In this document: positions 46,637 through 55,895 of the stretch, in pieces
How the letters are laid out: each line of letters starts with the position of its first letter
Numbering within the stretch: the stretch's first letter is position 1
Origin: Burkholderia sp. 8Y
GTDB lineage: Bacteria > Pseudomonadota > Gammaproteobacteria > Burkholderiales > Burkholderiaceae
NCBI RefSeq assembly: GCF_902506145.1
Contig: NZ_LR733519.1
Coordinates: 2,209,213-2,273,212, forward strand
Length of the DNA stretch: 64,000 bases
Direction of reading: 5' to 3'
Notes under the pieces: model-generated
What the model saw: the letters and a program-made list of their open reading frames with translations, nothing else
Told to the model about the DNA's origin: nothing
Databases searched by the model: none
Program-made: the position numbers and the translations under genes

Positions 46637-47728
46637 TTAAGCGTGCTGTTTGACGAGCGATGGCGGCGCGCGACGGGCCGCGCGCGCATCGAGCAGACGC
46701 TGATAAACATCCACGTACTCGCGCGCCATGCGCTCTGCCGTGAAACGCCGCTCGAATGTTTCGCGGCAGCGGCGGCGATCGATTTGCGGCAGACGCGCGA
46801 GGGCGTCCACCGCTTCGTCTTCATTGCGCACGATGAAGCCGTTCACGCCGTCCTCGATGATCTCCGGCACCGAGCCGCGCCCGAACGCAATCACGGGCGT
46901 GCCGCACGCGAGCGCCTCGATCATCACGAGGCCGAACGGCTCGGGCCAGTCGATCGGAAAGAGCAGCGCGCGGGCTTCCCCGATAATGCGGCTCTTGCCC
47001 GCATCGTCCTGTTCGCCGACGAATTCGATCAGCGGCGCTTCGACGAGCGGCGCGACCGCGCTTTCGAAATACGGGCGGTCGGCTTCGTCCACTTTCGCGG
47101 CGATCCTGAGCGGCATCCCCGCGCGGCGTGCAATGCGGATGGCCGCGTCCGGGCCTTTCGACGGCGCGATCCTCCCGACGAACGCGAGATGCTCGCCCTC
47201 GCGTGCGTGAAACGGATAGAGCGTGTCCGGCAAGCCGTGATGCACGGTGCCCGCCCACGCGAGCCACGGCAGCGGCGCGCGCTGCGCATTGGAGATGGAG
47301 ACGACAGGGACATCGGCGAAGCGGCGGTACATGGGTTCGAGACCGGGTACGTCGAGCCGCCAGTGCAGCGTCGTCACGTGCGCGCACTGCATGCGGCGCG
47401 CGAACGGAAAGCTTTGATAATCCGTGTGGAAATGCACGATGTCGAAGTGCTTCGACGCGACGACCACGTCTTCGAGCATCGCGAAGTGGAACGCTTGCGG
47501 ATCGGCGGTGTCCTCGACGAGCCGCACCGCGCAATCGCTTCCCGCGATGAGCTTCGCGCTCGTGCGCGAGTCGGCGCTTGCGAAAAGCGTCACATCGTGC
47601 CCAAGTTCCACGAGCTCTTCGCTGAGATAGGACACGATCCGTTCGATGCCGCCGTAACGCCGCGGCGGCACACTTTCATAAAGAGTCGAGACTTGAGCGA
47701 TCCGCATGGCTGTTTCGTGTCGTGTCAT
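46637..47728 (-). CDS. GT4 family glycosyltransferase
   Basis: 363 residues. MRIAQVSTLYESVPPRRYGG is the GT4 N-terminal nucleotide-fold opening. The donor-binding EPFGLVMIEALACGTPVIAF holds the E-x7-E motif. ATGA overlap with the upstream paralogue (47725-47728) argues for the first ATG; homology argues for 47707 (MRIAQVS). About half of its residues match the next gene, so the two are a tandem duplication. Acceptor unknown. Confidence 0.88.
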   Translation of the reverse strand: MTRHETAMRIAQVSTLYESVPPRRYGGIERIVSYLSEELVELGHDVTLFASADSRTSAKLIAGSDCAVRLVEDTADPQAFHFAMLEDVVVASKHFDIVHFHTDYQSFPFARRMQCAHVTTLHWRLDVPGLEPMYRRFADVPVVSISNAQRAPLPWLAWAGTVHHGLPDTLYPFHAREGEHLAFVGRIAPSKGPDAAIRIARRAGMPLRIAAKVDEADRPYFESAVAPLVEAPLIEFVGEQDDAGKSRIIGEARALLFPIDWPEPFGLVMIEALACGTPVIAFGRGSVPEIIEDGVNGFIVRNEDEAVDALARLPQIDRRRCRETFERRFTAERMAREYVDVYQRLLDARAARRAPPSLVKQHA

Positions 47729-48810
47729 GCCTCGAGCGCGTCGGTGTCGGCGGCTGCCGTGAAGGCAGTCGCGCTCGCGCGGTTTTCGAGCAGGTCGTGA
47801 TATACCGCGAGATAGTCGCGCGCCATGCGTTCGGCGGAGAACCGCTGCTCGAACGTCTTGCGGCAGCGCGCGCGGTCGATCTCACCGATCTCGCGCACCG
47901 CGCGCACGGCGTGCTCGACATCATCGACGATGAAGCCGTTCACGCCATCTTCGATGACTTCAGGCACCGCGCCGCGCCTGAACGCGACGACCGGCGTGCC
48001 TGATGCCATCGCTTCGATCATCACGAGGCCGAACGGCTCTTCCCAGTCGATCGGGAACAACAGCGCACGTGCGTTCGCGAAGAGCGCGCGGCGCGTCTCG
48101 CCGCCCACTTCGCCGAGATACTCGACAAAGGATTCCGACTCGGCGATGAGCGGCCAGATCGTCTCCTTGAAGTACGCGCGCTCGCCCGGATGCACGGCAG
48201 CGGCGATCTTGAGCGGCAGGCCCGCGCGCCGCGCAATGTCGATGGCGCGATCGATGCGCTTTTCCGGCATCACGCGTCCGACGAAAAGCAGATAGTCGCC
48301 GCCCTCGCGTGAAAAACGCATCTCGCCCGGCGCAAGACCGTGATGCACGGTCGCGCGCCAGTTCGCGTGCGGCGCGCCGTGGCGCTGGCTGTCGGAGATG
48401 GAGACGAGCGGCGCATCGGGAAAGGTCTCGAAGAGCGGACCGTGATCGGCGGGAAGCAGCCGGCCGTGCATGGTCGTGAGCGACGCACATGCCAGGAAAC
48501 GCTGCATCGGCAGATGGATGGGCTCGGTGTGAAAGTGGATCACATCGAACTGCGATGACCGTTCGATGACGGCATCGAGCTGACGCAGATGATGGCTCGT
48601 CGTATCCCACACGCGTTCGTCGCGCCAGAGGGCCGTGGGCGAGCTTGAATGCAGGCGGGCGCGCGTGTTCGAGTCCGCTGTAGCGAACAGCGTGACGTCG
48701 TGTCCCAGGGCGACGAGTGCTTCCGTCAGATAAGAAATGATGCGTTCGGTGGCGCCGTATGCAATAGGAGGGACGCTCTCATAGAGCGGTGCGACCTGTG
48801 CGATTTTCAT
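47725..48810 (-). CDS. GT4 family glycosyltransferase, paralogue of the next gene
   Basis: 361 residues from MKIAQVAPLYESVPPIAYGA; the GGAAC site upstream supports 48810 over the longer 48849 start. It shares the E-x7-E donor site (EEPFGLVMIEAMASG) and the C-terminal RMARDYLAVYHDLL with its neighbour. First gene of a three-gene run with a second GT4 and the HAD/ATPase fusion. Confidence 0.88.
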   Translation of the reverse strand: MKIAQVAPLYESVPPIAYGATERIISYLTEALVALGHDVTLFATADSNTRARLHSSSPTALWRDERVWDTTSHHLRQLDAVIERSSQFDVIHFHTEPIHLPMQRFLACASLTTMHGRLLPADHGPLFETFPDAPLVSISDSQRHGAPHANWRATVHHGLAPGEMRFSREGGDYLLFVGRVMPEKRIDRAIDIARRAGLPLKIAAAVHPGERAYFKETIWPLIAESESFVEYLGEVGGETRRALFANARALLFPIDWEEPFGLVMIEAMASGTPVVAFRRGAVPEVIEDGVNGFIVDDVEHAVRAVREIGEIDRARCRKTFEQRFSAERMARDYLAVYHDLLENRASATAFTAAADTDALEA

Positions 48811-48935
48811 TATGCGTTCCGCATTGACCGTATGCGATGCAGTTAGCAATCAACAGGCCGACGCTTCCTCGCGCGACGACACAACGGCACGGCGCATGCT
48901 GGATCCGCAGTCGGACAAAGAGCGAGGAGGAAGTC

Positions 48936-49361
48936 ATGACCAAGGTAGCCGAAGTAATGACACGCGGCGTGCAGACCATCGCGCCCAACGAGAGCATTCG
49001 CCGCGCGGCCGAACTGATGGACGAACTCAACGTGGGCGCGCTGCCCGTATGCGACGGCACTCGCCTGAAGGGCGTGGTGACGGACCGCGATATCGTGGTG
49101 CGCGCGGTGTCGGCGGGCAAGGAGTCGTCGTGCGCGGTTCAGGACGTGGCGAGCGAGCCTGTCGAATGGTGCTTCGAAGACGACGAAGTCCACGACGCCA
49201 TGCGCAGAATGGAGCAACTGCAGATTCGCCGCATGCCTGTCGTGGACAGCGAGAAGAACCTCGTCGGGATGCTCGCGCTCGGTGATATCGCGATCTATTC
49301 GGATGGGGAAGTGTCGGCGACCATTCAGGCGATTTCGACGCCTTCCGTCCCGGACAGGTAA
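48936..49361 (+). CDS. Two-CBS-domain protein
   Basis: 141 residues made almost entirely of a Bateman pair: CBS1 ([20 protein letters not shown] to [13 protein letters not shown]) and CBS2 ([20 protein letters not shown] to [12 protein letters not shown]). Such proteins bind adenine nucleotides and sense energy state, often in stress responses. Strong GAGGAGG ribosome-binding site. Free-standing, divergent from the glycosyltransferase operon. Confidence 0.9.
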   Translation: MTKVAEVMTRGVQTIAPNESIRRAAELMDELNVGALPVCDGTRLKGVVTDRDIVVRAVSAGKESSCAVQDVASEPVEWCFEDDEVHDAMRRMEQLQIRRMPVVDSEKNLVGMLALGDIAIYSDGEVSATIQAISTPSVPDR

Positions 49362-49381
49362 CGCGTTTTCTCCGATGCGCG

Positions 49382-49618
49382 TTATAGCGGGTTGCCTGCT
49401 TCCGGCGTCTTCAGACGGTCGCGCTCGCTTTGGGTGCCGGGCGGCGTGCCGGGCTTGGTGTCGGGCGTCGCGTCCGGCGCGCGGTCTTCGGTGGGACCAC
49501 GCTTGGGGTCGTCGGCGGGGTTCGTCGGAATGTTTTCGGTGTGGCCCGGAATGGGCTGGCTTTCGATATGGCCATCTTCCGGAGCGGCGCTTTCGGGGGC
49601 CTGCGTTTTCTGGTTCAT
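49382..49618 (-). CDS. Small proline/threonine-rich disordered protein, function unknown
   Basis: 78 residues beginning MNQKTQAPESAAPEDGHIES. Rich in Pro, Thr, Asp and Gly (DATPDTKPGTPPGTQ), with no hydrophobic segment. Start at 49618 follows CGAGG; the longer frame to 49702 is unlikely. It is similar in style to the protein at 39736-39906. Confidence 0.6.
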   Translation of the reverse strand: MNQKTQAPESAAPEDGHIESQPIPGHTENIPTNPADDPKRGPTEDRAPDATPDTKPGTPPGTQSERDRLKTPEAGNPL

Positions 49619-50087
49619 CGTCGTGCCTCGTTGGGTCGATTGTCTGATGGAGCGGAGCAAGCTGCGTTCCGAGGCCGACGCTTCGTTTTCATTCAACGTC
49701 ACAGGAAGCCGTGGACGCTCGCTCCATTGTCACCATTCGCGGGCGCTCACGACGCGGTAGGCATCAGGGTGGGCGCGGCGGCGGGGCTCGCCTACCACGC
49801 GCTGAATCAAGACTGGTTGACAACTGCTCACCGCAAGGCGCTAGCCAGCGACATCCGACGAACGAGAACACAAGCTTGCCTGATAGAGGTCAACAGAAGA
49901 CCTGCATCGAAGACCGATAGAGTCGGCGTCGAGTAATTTCGGAAAAGTCGCATATCTGTATTGGGGTCGGACTGGTATTTTCGGTAGCCACTTTCTATGG
50001 CGACTCCAATGCCGGGCACCTCTCCAGAACCTACGCTCTTCAGACTCTCGGGTAGGACCCTCGCGTCGGGCGACGCATGTGACTTCT
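49619..50087. other. Intergenic region before the second tssF, no gene recognised
   Basis: About 470 bp. The part from about 49920 on is less GC-rich and probably carries the promoter of the tssF2 operon. A short stretch at 49770-49920 can be read as protein (AYHALNQDWL) but has no start or family; it may be a gene remnant. TTGACA occurs at 49817-49822 without a good -10 box. Confidence 0.45.
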
Positions 50088-52025
50088 ATGGCAACGCCTG
50101 ACATGAGTCGCATGGACCCGCGCCTGCTCGATACCTACGTCCGCGAACTTCGCTTCATGGAAGCACTGGGGGGCGAGTTCGCCAGCGAGCATCCCAAGAT
50201 TGCGGCGCGGCTTGGGATGCTCGCGGGTAGCATCGCGGATCCTTACGTCAATCGCCTGCTCCAGGCGTCGGCGTTCGTGAACGCGCGCATGCAGATGCGC
50301 TTCGACAACGAGTTTCCGCTGCTTACGCAGGCGCTGCTGTCGTCTGTCTATCCGAACTATCTGTCGCCCACGCCTTCCATCGCCGTCGCGCGCTTGTATC
50401 CGGGTGGCAAAGCCGCAGGCTTCATGTCGGGGCACACCATCCCGCGCGGTGTGGAACTCGCGTCGCTGCGCTTGCCCGATGGCGAAAAAACCCCCTGCAC
50501 CTTCCGCACGACGCACGATGTGTCGCTTCATCCCATCGATTTGGTCGACGGCAGGCTCACGCATGTTCCGCCGGACATCCAGGGGCAGGACCGTTACGTG
50601 CCGCCGCATCGGCGGGTGCGTGGCGCGCTGCGTCTGCGCTTGCGCACGCTCGAGGGCATGCCGTTTTCTGCGTTGCAGGGACTGGACCGATTGCAGATCC
50701 ATCTAGCTGGCGATGAGCGCGTCGCATCTCACCTGCACGAGCTCATTCACACGGGGGCGGTCGTGTCGGTCGTCGGCGAGCCCGGGCGTTTCAGCGAAGC
50801 GGGCTACCGGCCGCATGTCGTTGCGTCCAACCCCGTCACGCAGGACGGGCTCGGAGCCGAGGAGACGGTGTTGCCGCTCGCCGGGCCGAGCCTGCTCGGT
50901 CACAACCTCGTTCACGAGTACTTTTCCTGTCCGAGCCGGTTCTATTTCTTCACGCTCACGGGGTTGCAGGCGGGGCTTGCGCGCATCGAGGGCAGTGAGG
51001 CCGAGATCGTCGTGCTGCTGGATCGGGCCACGAACGCGCTGGCCGAACAGGTGAAGGCGCCCATGTTTGCCCTCTTTTGCACGCCCGTCGTCAATCTCTT
51101 CAAGACGCGCACGGCGGCGGTGCGGACCGAAGACATTGGCCGCGTGCTCCATCTCACGCCGTTCGGCAGCGCGGCGCTCGATCACGAGGTCCATTCCGTC
51201 GACAAGGCCATCGGTCAGGTCAGCGAGGAAGAGGGTTCCGAGGAACTGCCGTTCTATCCGCTGCATGCCGCGTTGCTGCACGATGAAGAAGGTCTCGGAC
51301 GCTACTTCACCGTGCGCCGCGAGCAGCGGTTGTCCAAAGCCAAGGGGCGCTCGTACGGTACGCGCGCACCGTACATCAGCACCGAATCGTTTCTGTCGCT
51401 CGTGGGGAGAGATGGACTGCCCTACACGCCGGCCGAACACGAGGAGCGGATCAACTATCTGTCCTTCGACGTGTGGCTGACCAACCGTGACCTGCCGAGT
51501 CTTCTGGCGTGCAACGGCGTGAGCGATCTCAAGCTGCCTGGTTCTGCGCCGCTCGCCAGCATCGGGCTCGTGCGCGCGCCGAGCCGTTCGCGGCCGCCGC
51601 TGGGCATCGGTATCAAAGCGTGGCAATTGATCGCGCAACTCGCGATCGAACATGCCGTCTTCGATGACCGTTACGACGAGCCGAATCCCGGCGAGGGCTT
51701 GCGCAGCTTGTTGCGGCTCTATCAATCGGCCGATATGCCGGCGTTGCGGCGGCAAGTGGAAAGCCTGTCGTCCGCGACGCTCGCGCCGGTCAATTGCGTC
51801 GTCCCCCACGCAGTTCCCCCGATGGTACGCGCGCTCGAATGTGCCGTGACCTTCGACGAAGACGGCTTCGATGGAACGAGCCCTTACGCCTTTGGACTTG
51901 TCTTGGAACATTACCTCGCGCGACACGCTTCCAGACACTCTTACACCAAGGCGTTGCTCTTATCGAAGCAGCGCGGGCGTATCGCTGAGTGGATGCCTCG
52001 GCCGGGCACTCGAAGCATCGCGTGA
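50088..52025 (+). CDS. tssF: Second T6SS baseplate wedge protein TssF
   Basis: 645 residues, a full-length paralogue of the TssF at 35172. Shared segments include MDPRLLD, YPNYLSPTPSIAVA, EYFSCPSRFYFFTL, FALFCTPVVNLF, FDVWLTNRDLPS and the C-terminal FGLVLEHYLARH. The two copies are clearly divergent, so this is not a recent duplication. It opens a four-gene run: tssF2, VgrG-DUF4123 fusion, PAAR, tssG2. The start is uncertain (50079 GTG, 50088, 50103 or 50112); 50112 matches the MDPRLL start of the first copy. Confidence 0.92.
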   Translation: MATPDMSRMDPRLLDTYVRELRFMEALGGEFASEHPKIAARLGMLAGSIADPYVNRLLQASAFVNARMQMRFDNEFPLLTQALLSSVYPNYLSPTPSIAVARLYPGGKAAGFMSGHTIPRGVELASLRLPDGEKTPCTFRTTHDVSLHPIDLVDGRLTHVPPDIQGQDRYVPPHRRVRGALRLRLRTLEGMPFSALQGLDRLQIHLAGDERVASHLHELIHTGAVVSVVGEPGRFSEAGYRPHVVASNPVTQDGLGAEETVLPLAGPSLLGHNLVHEYFSCPSRFYFFTLTGLQAGLARIEGSEAEIVVLLDRATNALAEQVKAPMFALFCTPVVNLFKTRTAAVRTEDIGRVLHLTPFGSAALDHEVHSVDKAIGQVSEEEGSEELPFYPLHAALLHDEEGLGRYFTVRREQRLSKAKGRSYGTRAPYISTESFLSLVGRDGLPYTPAEHEERINYLSFDVWLTNRDLPSLLACNGVSDLKLPGSAPLASIGLVRAPSRSRPPLGIGIKAWQLIAQLAIEHAVFDDRYDEPNPGEGLRSLLRLYQSADMPALRRQVESLSSATLAPVNCVVPHAVPPMVRALECAVTFDEDGFDGTSPYAFGLVLEHYLARHASRHSYTKALLLSKQRGRIAEWMPRPGTRSIA

Positions 52026-52103
52026 TCCACAGGTGACGGCGCAAATCGAACCCCGCACGGCACAAGCCGTGACTCAATCAAAAGAACCAGGGAGAAGTAT
52101 CCG

Positions 52104-54380
52104 ATGTTCAATCCACTGCAAAGCCGCACGCTGAAGGTCGAGTGTGACGCGCTGCCCACCTGGGGCGGCGCCGAGATTCTCATCCCTCAGCGGGTACGGG
52201 GCGTCGAAGCCCTCGGCGAGCTCTTCCAATATGAAGTGGACTTTGCGTCCGTCGATAGCCCCACGTTCCGCATCTGGGACGCGCGCAAGCTGCTCAAGCC
52301 GGATGATTTGATTGGTAAAACGATCGGTATCCAGATTGAATTCGAGGGAAAGGGAACCTTTATTCCGGGCCTGCCCGGCGATCTTGGCGCGGGCAACGTC
52401 GGTGCGGGCGTGCGCACGATCAACGGTCTCATCACGGAAGTTCAGCAGACGGGCAGCGACGACCGGCGGGTGTACTACCGATTCACGGTAAGGCCGTGGC
52501 TCTGGCTTGCGACGCAAAATCGAGATAACCGGGTATTCCAAGACATGAGCGTTTTGGAAGTAACCCAGAGTGTTCTCAAGAACGGAAACTACAAGTTCCC
52601 GTGGAAGACCCGCCTGGCGGCCGTCGCGTTGAACAACAACGTCTTCCCGAAGCGGGACTTTATCAGACAGTTCTGGCAGAGCGACTACGAATTCCTGCAG
52701 CAGCTCTGGACCGAGTGGGGCCTTTACTACCACTTCGACGGCATGACGCTCATGCTGTGCGATTCACCGGGCTCGCACAAGAAGCACGGCAACGCGTACG
52801 ACACGGTACTGTATCACGCGCCCGAAGACAAACGCATTGACGAAGAACACATTCATAGCCTCAAGGTGCTGCGTCAGATCACACCGGGCGATGTGACGGT
52901 CAACGACTACGACTACACGCAGTCGAACGGCTCGTTCGACCGGAATCAGCAACGCCACAGCGAATCGTCGTTCGACAATATCGAGCAGTACCACTGGGGC
53001 GATTACACGCAGCCGCTCGCCGGGGCGATGGGGCTCGATGGTCAGCCGAACGATCTTCGCAATGAAGCCGATTATCTGGCGCGCGTGCGGGTGGAGGCGT
53101 TGCGCAGCGAGGGCTTCCGGCTTCACGCGACGGCGAACGCGCGCGGCATCATGACGGGCAGAAGGCTCAAGCTCGAGGGGCATCCCGAGCATAAGCTGAA
53201 CGCTAACTATCTCGTGGTGTCGACTTCGATCGATATCCGCAATTCCGATGAACTCACCGTCACGCCGGGCAGCGACGCGCAGTACCACTGCGTGACGGAG
53301 ATGGTGCTGCAGCCGGCCACGATCTTCTTCAAGCTGATACCGACCGCAAAGCCGCGCGCGCATCCCGAGACGGCTGTGGTCGTGGGTCCGGAGAAGCAAC
53401 CGCTGTGGCTGGACGGTTACGCGCGCGTGCGCGTGCAGTTCAAGTGGGACCGGCTCGGGCAGATGGCCCAGAACTCGAGCTGCTGGGTGCGGGTGTCCTT
53501 GCCGTGGCATGGCGGGCCGCATAGCTTTGTCTCGGTGCCGCGTATCGGGGATGAAGTGACCATCGGCTATCACGAAGGCGATCCGGACAAGCCGTTCGTG
53601 ATGTCGAGCAAGGTCAATCAGTTCAATCCGCCGCCGTTCAACTTGCCGAAGAACATGGCGCTCACCCGCGCCGACTGGGTCACGGAACTCGAGTGGATCG
53701 ATTTGCACTCGCCGTGCCTGTCGCTTCTTAGAACCCCCGTTGATGCAGACTCGCTCGTCGCGCATCTTCAAGCGTTCCTTTTCGCCGAAATCGGCGACAA
53801 CATGACGGCGATGATTCGCTATTTCGACCCGCGCAATACCAGCGCGGTACTCGACATCTGGGGCAAGGAGATTCGCGAGCTATTCACGGCGCCGATTGAA
53901 CAATGGATGGTTCGCGGGCGATATGAGGGCTGGCAGCGCATCCAGGACACTCCGCAGCGAAGCGGGCCCATCTGCGCGTCGGTGTCGATTCGCCTGGAGC
54001 AGGCGCAAACGGACGCACTGATGGCGCATACGGAGCCTGACGAATTACTGGCCGTGCTGATCGAAAACGAGGTGGTCGATGGCACGCGCCCGTACTTTGC
54101 ACGATTGACCGATTTTCTCCCACGCTATCGACAAGCCTTGCAGTGGGGAATCACGGAGCCAGGCGATCGTCTGCTGTTTTGTCAATACAGCTATCTTTAT
54201 GGTGCGGCATTCGATCGTCACAGCAACGTTCACGAAGCATTAACTAGGCGAAAGCGCACGGGCGAGTCGTTCAGGCTAACCATTAGCCAGATACCGAAGG
54301 CTGTGTGGGATTACATCTCGCGTCAGAACGAAAAGCTACTTGCGCTAACGACAGGCGGAAGCCTTCACCAATCCATTTGA
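52104..54380 (+). CDS. VgrG (TssI) spike protein fused in frame to a DUF4123 adaptor region
   Basis: 758 residues. Residues 1 to about 400 are the gp27-like VgrG trimer base (FQYEVDFASVDS, DFIRQFWQSDYEFLQQLWTE), and about 400-510 the gp5-like OB fold (YARVRVQFKWDRLGQM, GDEVTIGYHEGDPDKPFVMS). Then, instead of the usual beta-helical needle, the protein passes at about 521-536 into the latter part of a DUF4123 domain: CLSLLRTPVDADSLVAHLQA, then IRYFDPRNTSAVLDIWG and ELFTAPIEQWM, with the helical C-terminal lobe to 758. DUF4123 proteins are chaperones that load effectors onto VgrG. Composition drops from 72% GC (53401-53460) to 47% (54181-54240). GGGAGAA precedes the ATG. Confidence 0.9.
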   Translation: MFNPLQSRTLKVECDALPTWGGAEILIPQRVRGVEALGELFQYEVDFASVDSPTFRIWDARKLLKPDDLIGKTIGIQIEFEGKGTFIPGLPGDLGAGNVGAGVRTINGLITEVQQTGSDDRRVYYRFTVRPWLWLATQNRDNRVFQDMSVLEVTQSVLKNGNYKFPWKTRLAAVALNNNVFPKRDFIRQFWQSDYEFLQQLWTEWGLYYHFDGMTLMLCDSPGSHKKHGNAYDTVLYHAPEDKRIDEEHIHSLKVLRQITPGDVTVNDYDYTQSNGSFDRNQQRHSESSFDNIEQYHWGDYTQPLAGAMGLDGQPNDLRNEADYLARVRVEALRSEGFRLHATANARGIMTGRRLKLEGHPEHKLNANYLVVSTSIDIRNSDELTVTPGSDAQYHCVTEMVLQPATIFFKLIPTAKPRAHPETAVVVGPEKQPLWLDGYARVRVQFKWDRLGQMAQNSSCWVRVSLPWHGGPHSFVSVPRIGDEVTIGYHEGDPDKPFVMSSKVNQFNPPPFNLPKNMALTRADWVTELEWIDLHSPCLSLLRTPVDADSLVAHLQAFLFAEIGDNMTAMIRYFDPRNTSAVLDIWGKEIRELFTAPIEQWMVRGRYEGWQRIQDTPQRSGPICASVSIRLEQAQTDALMAHTEPDELLAVLIENEVVDGTRPYFARLTDFLPRYRQALQWGITEPGDRLLFCQYSYLYGAAFDRHSNVHEALTRRKRTGESFRLTISQIPKAVWDYISRQNEKLLALTTGGSLHQSI

Positions 54381-54388
54381 GGTTAGTC

Positions 54389-54670
54389 ATGCCTTTGAAA
54401 ATGATCGTGGTGGGCGACACCACATCGCACGGCGGCAGAGTAATTACTGGCTCGGAGACTCACACAATCGGGGAAAAGCGCATTGCCCGTTTGCACGATC
54501 TCGTCGATTGTCCGCAAAACTATCCGGACGGCCGCCCGCACGGAATCAACAAGATCGTCGAAGCGCATCCGACCTTCATGATCGGCGGTCAGCGTGTCGC
54601 CTTGCATGGACACCATACCGAATGCGGCTGCACGCTGATCGGGAGTGTATCGGCGGACGTGGGCGACTGA
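54389..54670 (+). CDS. PAAR-domain T6SS spike-tip protein
   Basis: 93 residues, MPLKMIVVGDTTSHGGRVIT onward. PAAR features: GDTTSHGG near the N-terminus, a central HPTFMIGGQRVALHGHHTEC and the closing CGCTLIGS. PAAR proteins cap the VgrG trimer as a sharp, zinc-bound tip. No toxin extension, so any effector would be delivered non-covalently or be encoded elsewhere. 8 bp after the fusion gene, with GAGGTTAG as ribosome-binding site; low GC like the 3' end of its neighbour. Confidence 0.88.
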   Translation: MPLKMIVVGDTTSHGGRVITGSETHTIGEKRIARLHDLVDCPQNYPDGRPHGINKIVEAHPTFMIGGQRVALHGHHTECGCTLIGSVSADVGD

Positions 54671-54776
54671 CGCGACTGAATAAAGATGTTCAACCCGTTC
54701 GTCGTCTGTCGGTGCGTAGCTGGTCTATTTCTGCCTGCGCACCGTCAGGATAAACTTCGCAAAGTAGTGAGAATTA

Positions 54777-55895
54777 ATGGAACGAGCGTTCTTCAAGGCG
54801 CACCTCGCCGAAACGAATCTGTCGCTCGCGCAGATCGAACGTCTGCAAACTGCGCCGTGGCGCTACGGTTTCGTCCCGCTGATGCGCAGCGTCGCCGCGA
54901 CTTCTTCTGTCGAAGCTATCGGCTCGGCGCAATTGCCTGCGACCGAGGCTTTCCGCGTCGGCCAACGTCCAAGCTTGGTCTTCGCTCCACGCGAAGTCGC
55001 AAGCGCCGAACTGAGAAGCGGCAAACTGTACATCCGTCTCTTCGGCCTCGGTATGCTCGGCCCGAATGGCTCGCTGCCGCTACACGTCACCGAGATTGCG
55101 CGCGAGCGTGAGGAAAGCCGCCGAGATCCGACGCTCAGCAACTTTCTGGACATCTTTCATCACCGTTCGCTCTCGCTGCTGTATCGCGCGTGGGCGTCGG
55201 CCCAGTCGACGGCGAGCCTCGACCGCTCGGGCCACGAGCGGTTCTCGATGTACATGGCGAGCGTTTCAGGTCACGCAATCAGGCGGGACCGGATACCGTT
55301 TCTGCCCGAGCACGCGCGCCTGTCAGCCGCTTCGCATCTGGTATCCGAAGCCCGCAACCTCGACGGTCTGCGCGCTTCACTAGCGGCCTATTTTCGCGTG
55401 CCGCTCAGGATCGAGGAGTATCAGCTTCAATGGATGACCATTCCTGAGCAGAATCGAAGCATCATGGGCGAGCAGCGTATGTCCTCGTACCTGAGCGCGG
55501 GCGCCATGCTTGGCGAACGGACACCGGATTGCCAGTACCGGTTTCGCATTGTGCTCGGCCCATTGCAGATCGAGGACTATCAACGTTTTACGCCACGCGG
55601 CTCGGACCTGCTGCGCCTGGTTGAATGGGTGCGGGCCTTCGTCAGCGAAGAGTACGACTGGGAACTGGAGCTGCAAATCAAACCGGAAAGCGCGCCGCCC
55701 TCGGTGCTGGGCGGCCCGCAGCAGCTTGGCTGGTCGAGCTGGCTGGGCCAATCACCGGCGGACGTGCCGATTACCGGCATGCGCTTCGAACCCGAACAAT
55801 ACATGCGCCAGTTGCGGGAGAACGCGGTGCGGCGCATAGCCGCGCGCGACGGCGAAGGGATGCAATGCCTGCCGCTCGACGCGTGCAACAACTGA
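54777..55895 (+). CDS. tssG: Second T6SS baseplate wedge protein TssG
   Basis: 372 residues, paralogue of the TssG at 37061. Shared segments: RLQTAPWRYGFVPLMRSV, LGMLGPNGSLPLHVTEIARE, LGERTPDCQYRFRIVLGPL, GGPQQLGWSSWLGQS and GMRFEPEQYM. It has about 20 extra C-terminal residues. It closes the tssF2-spike-tssG2 run; in ordinary clusters tssF and tssG are adjacent, so the spike genes look inserted between them. Confidence 0.93.
   Translation: MERAFFKAHLAETNLSLAQIERLQTAPWRYGFVPLMRSVAATSSVEAIGSAQLPATEAFRVGQRPSLVFAPREVASAELRSGKLYIRLFGLGMLGPNGSLPLHVTEIAREREESRRDPTLSNFLDIFHHRSLSLLYRAWASAQSTASLDRSGHERFSMYMASVSGHAIRRDRIPFLPEHARLSAASHLVSEARNLDGLRASLAAYFRVPLRIEEYQLQWMTIPEQNRSIMGEQRMSSYLSAGAMLGERTPDCQYRFRIVLGPLQIEDYQRFTPRGSDLLRLVEWVRAFVSEEYDWELELQIKPESAPPSVLGGPQQLGWSSWLGQSPADVPITGMRFEPEQYMRQLRENAVRRIAARDGEGMQCLPLDACNN

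Noticed and set aside
45419..47800. Open frame of 793 codons on the plus strand
   Set aside because: Runs antisense across two real genes (HAD/ATPase fusion and a glycosyltransferase), is Arg-rich and has no family.
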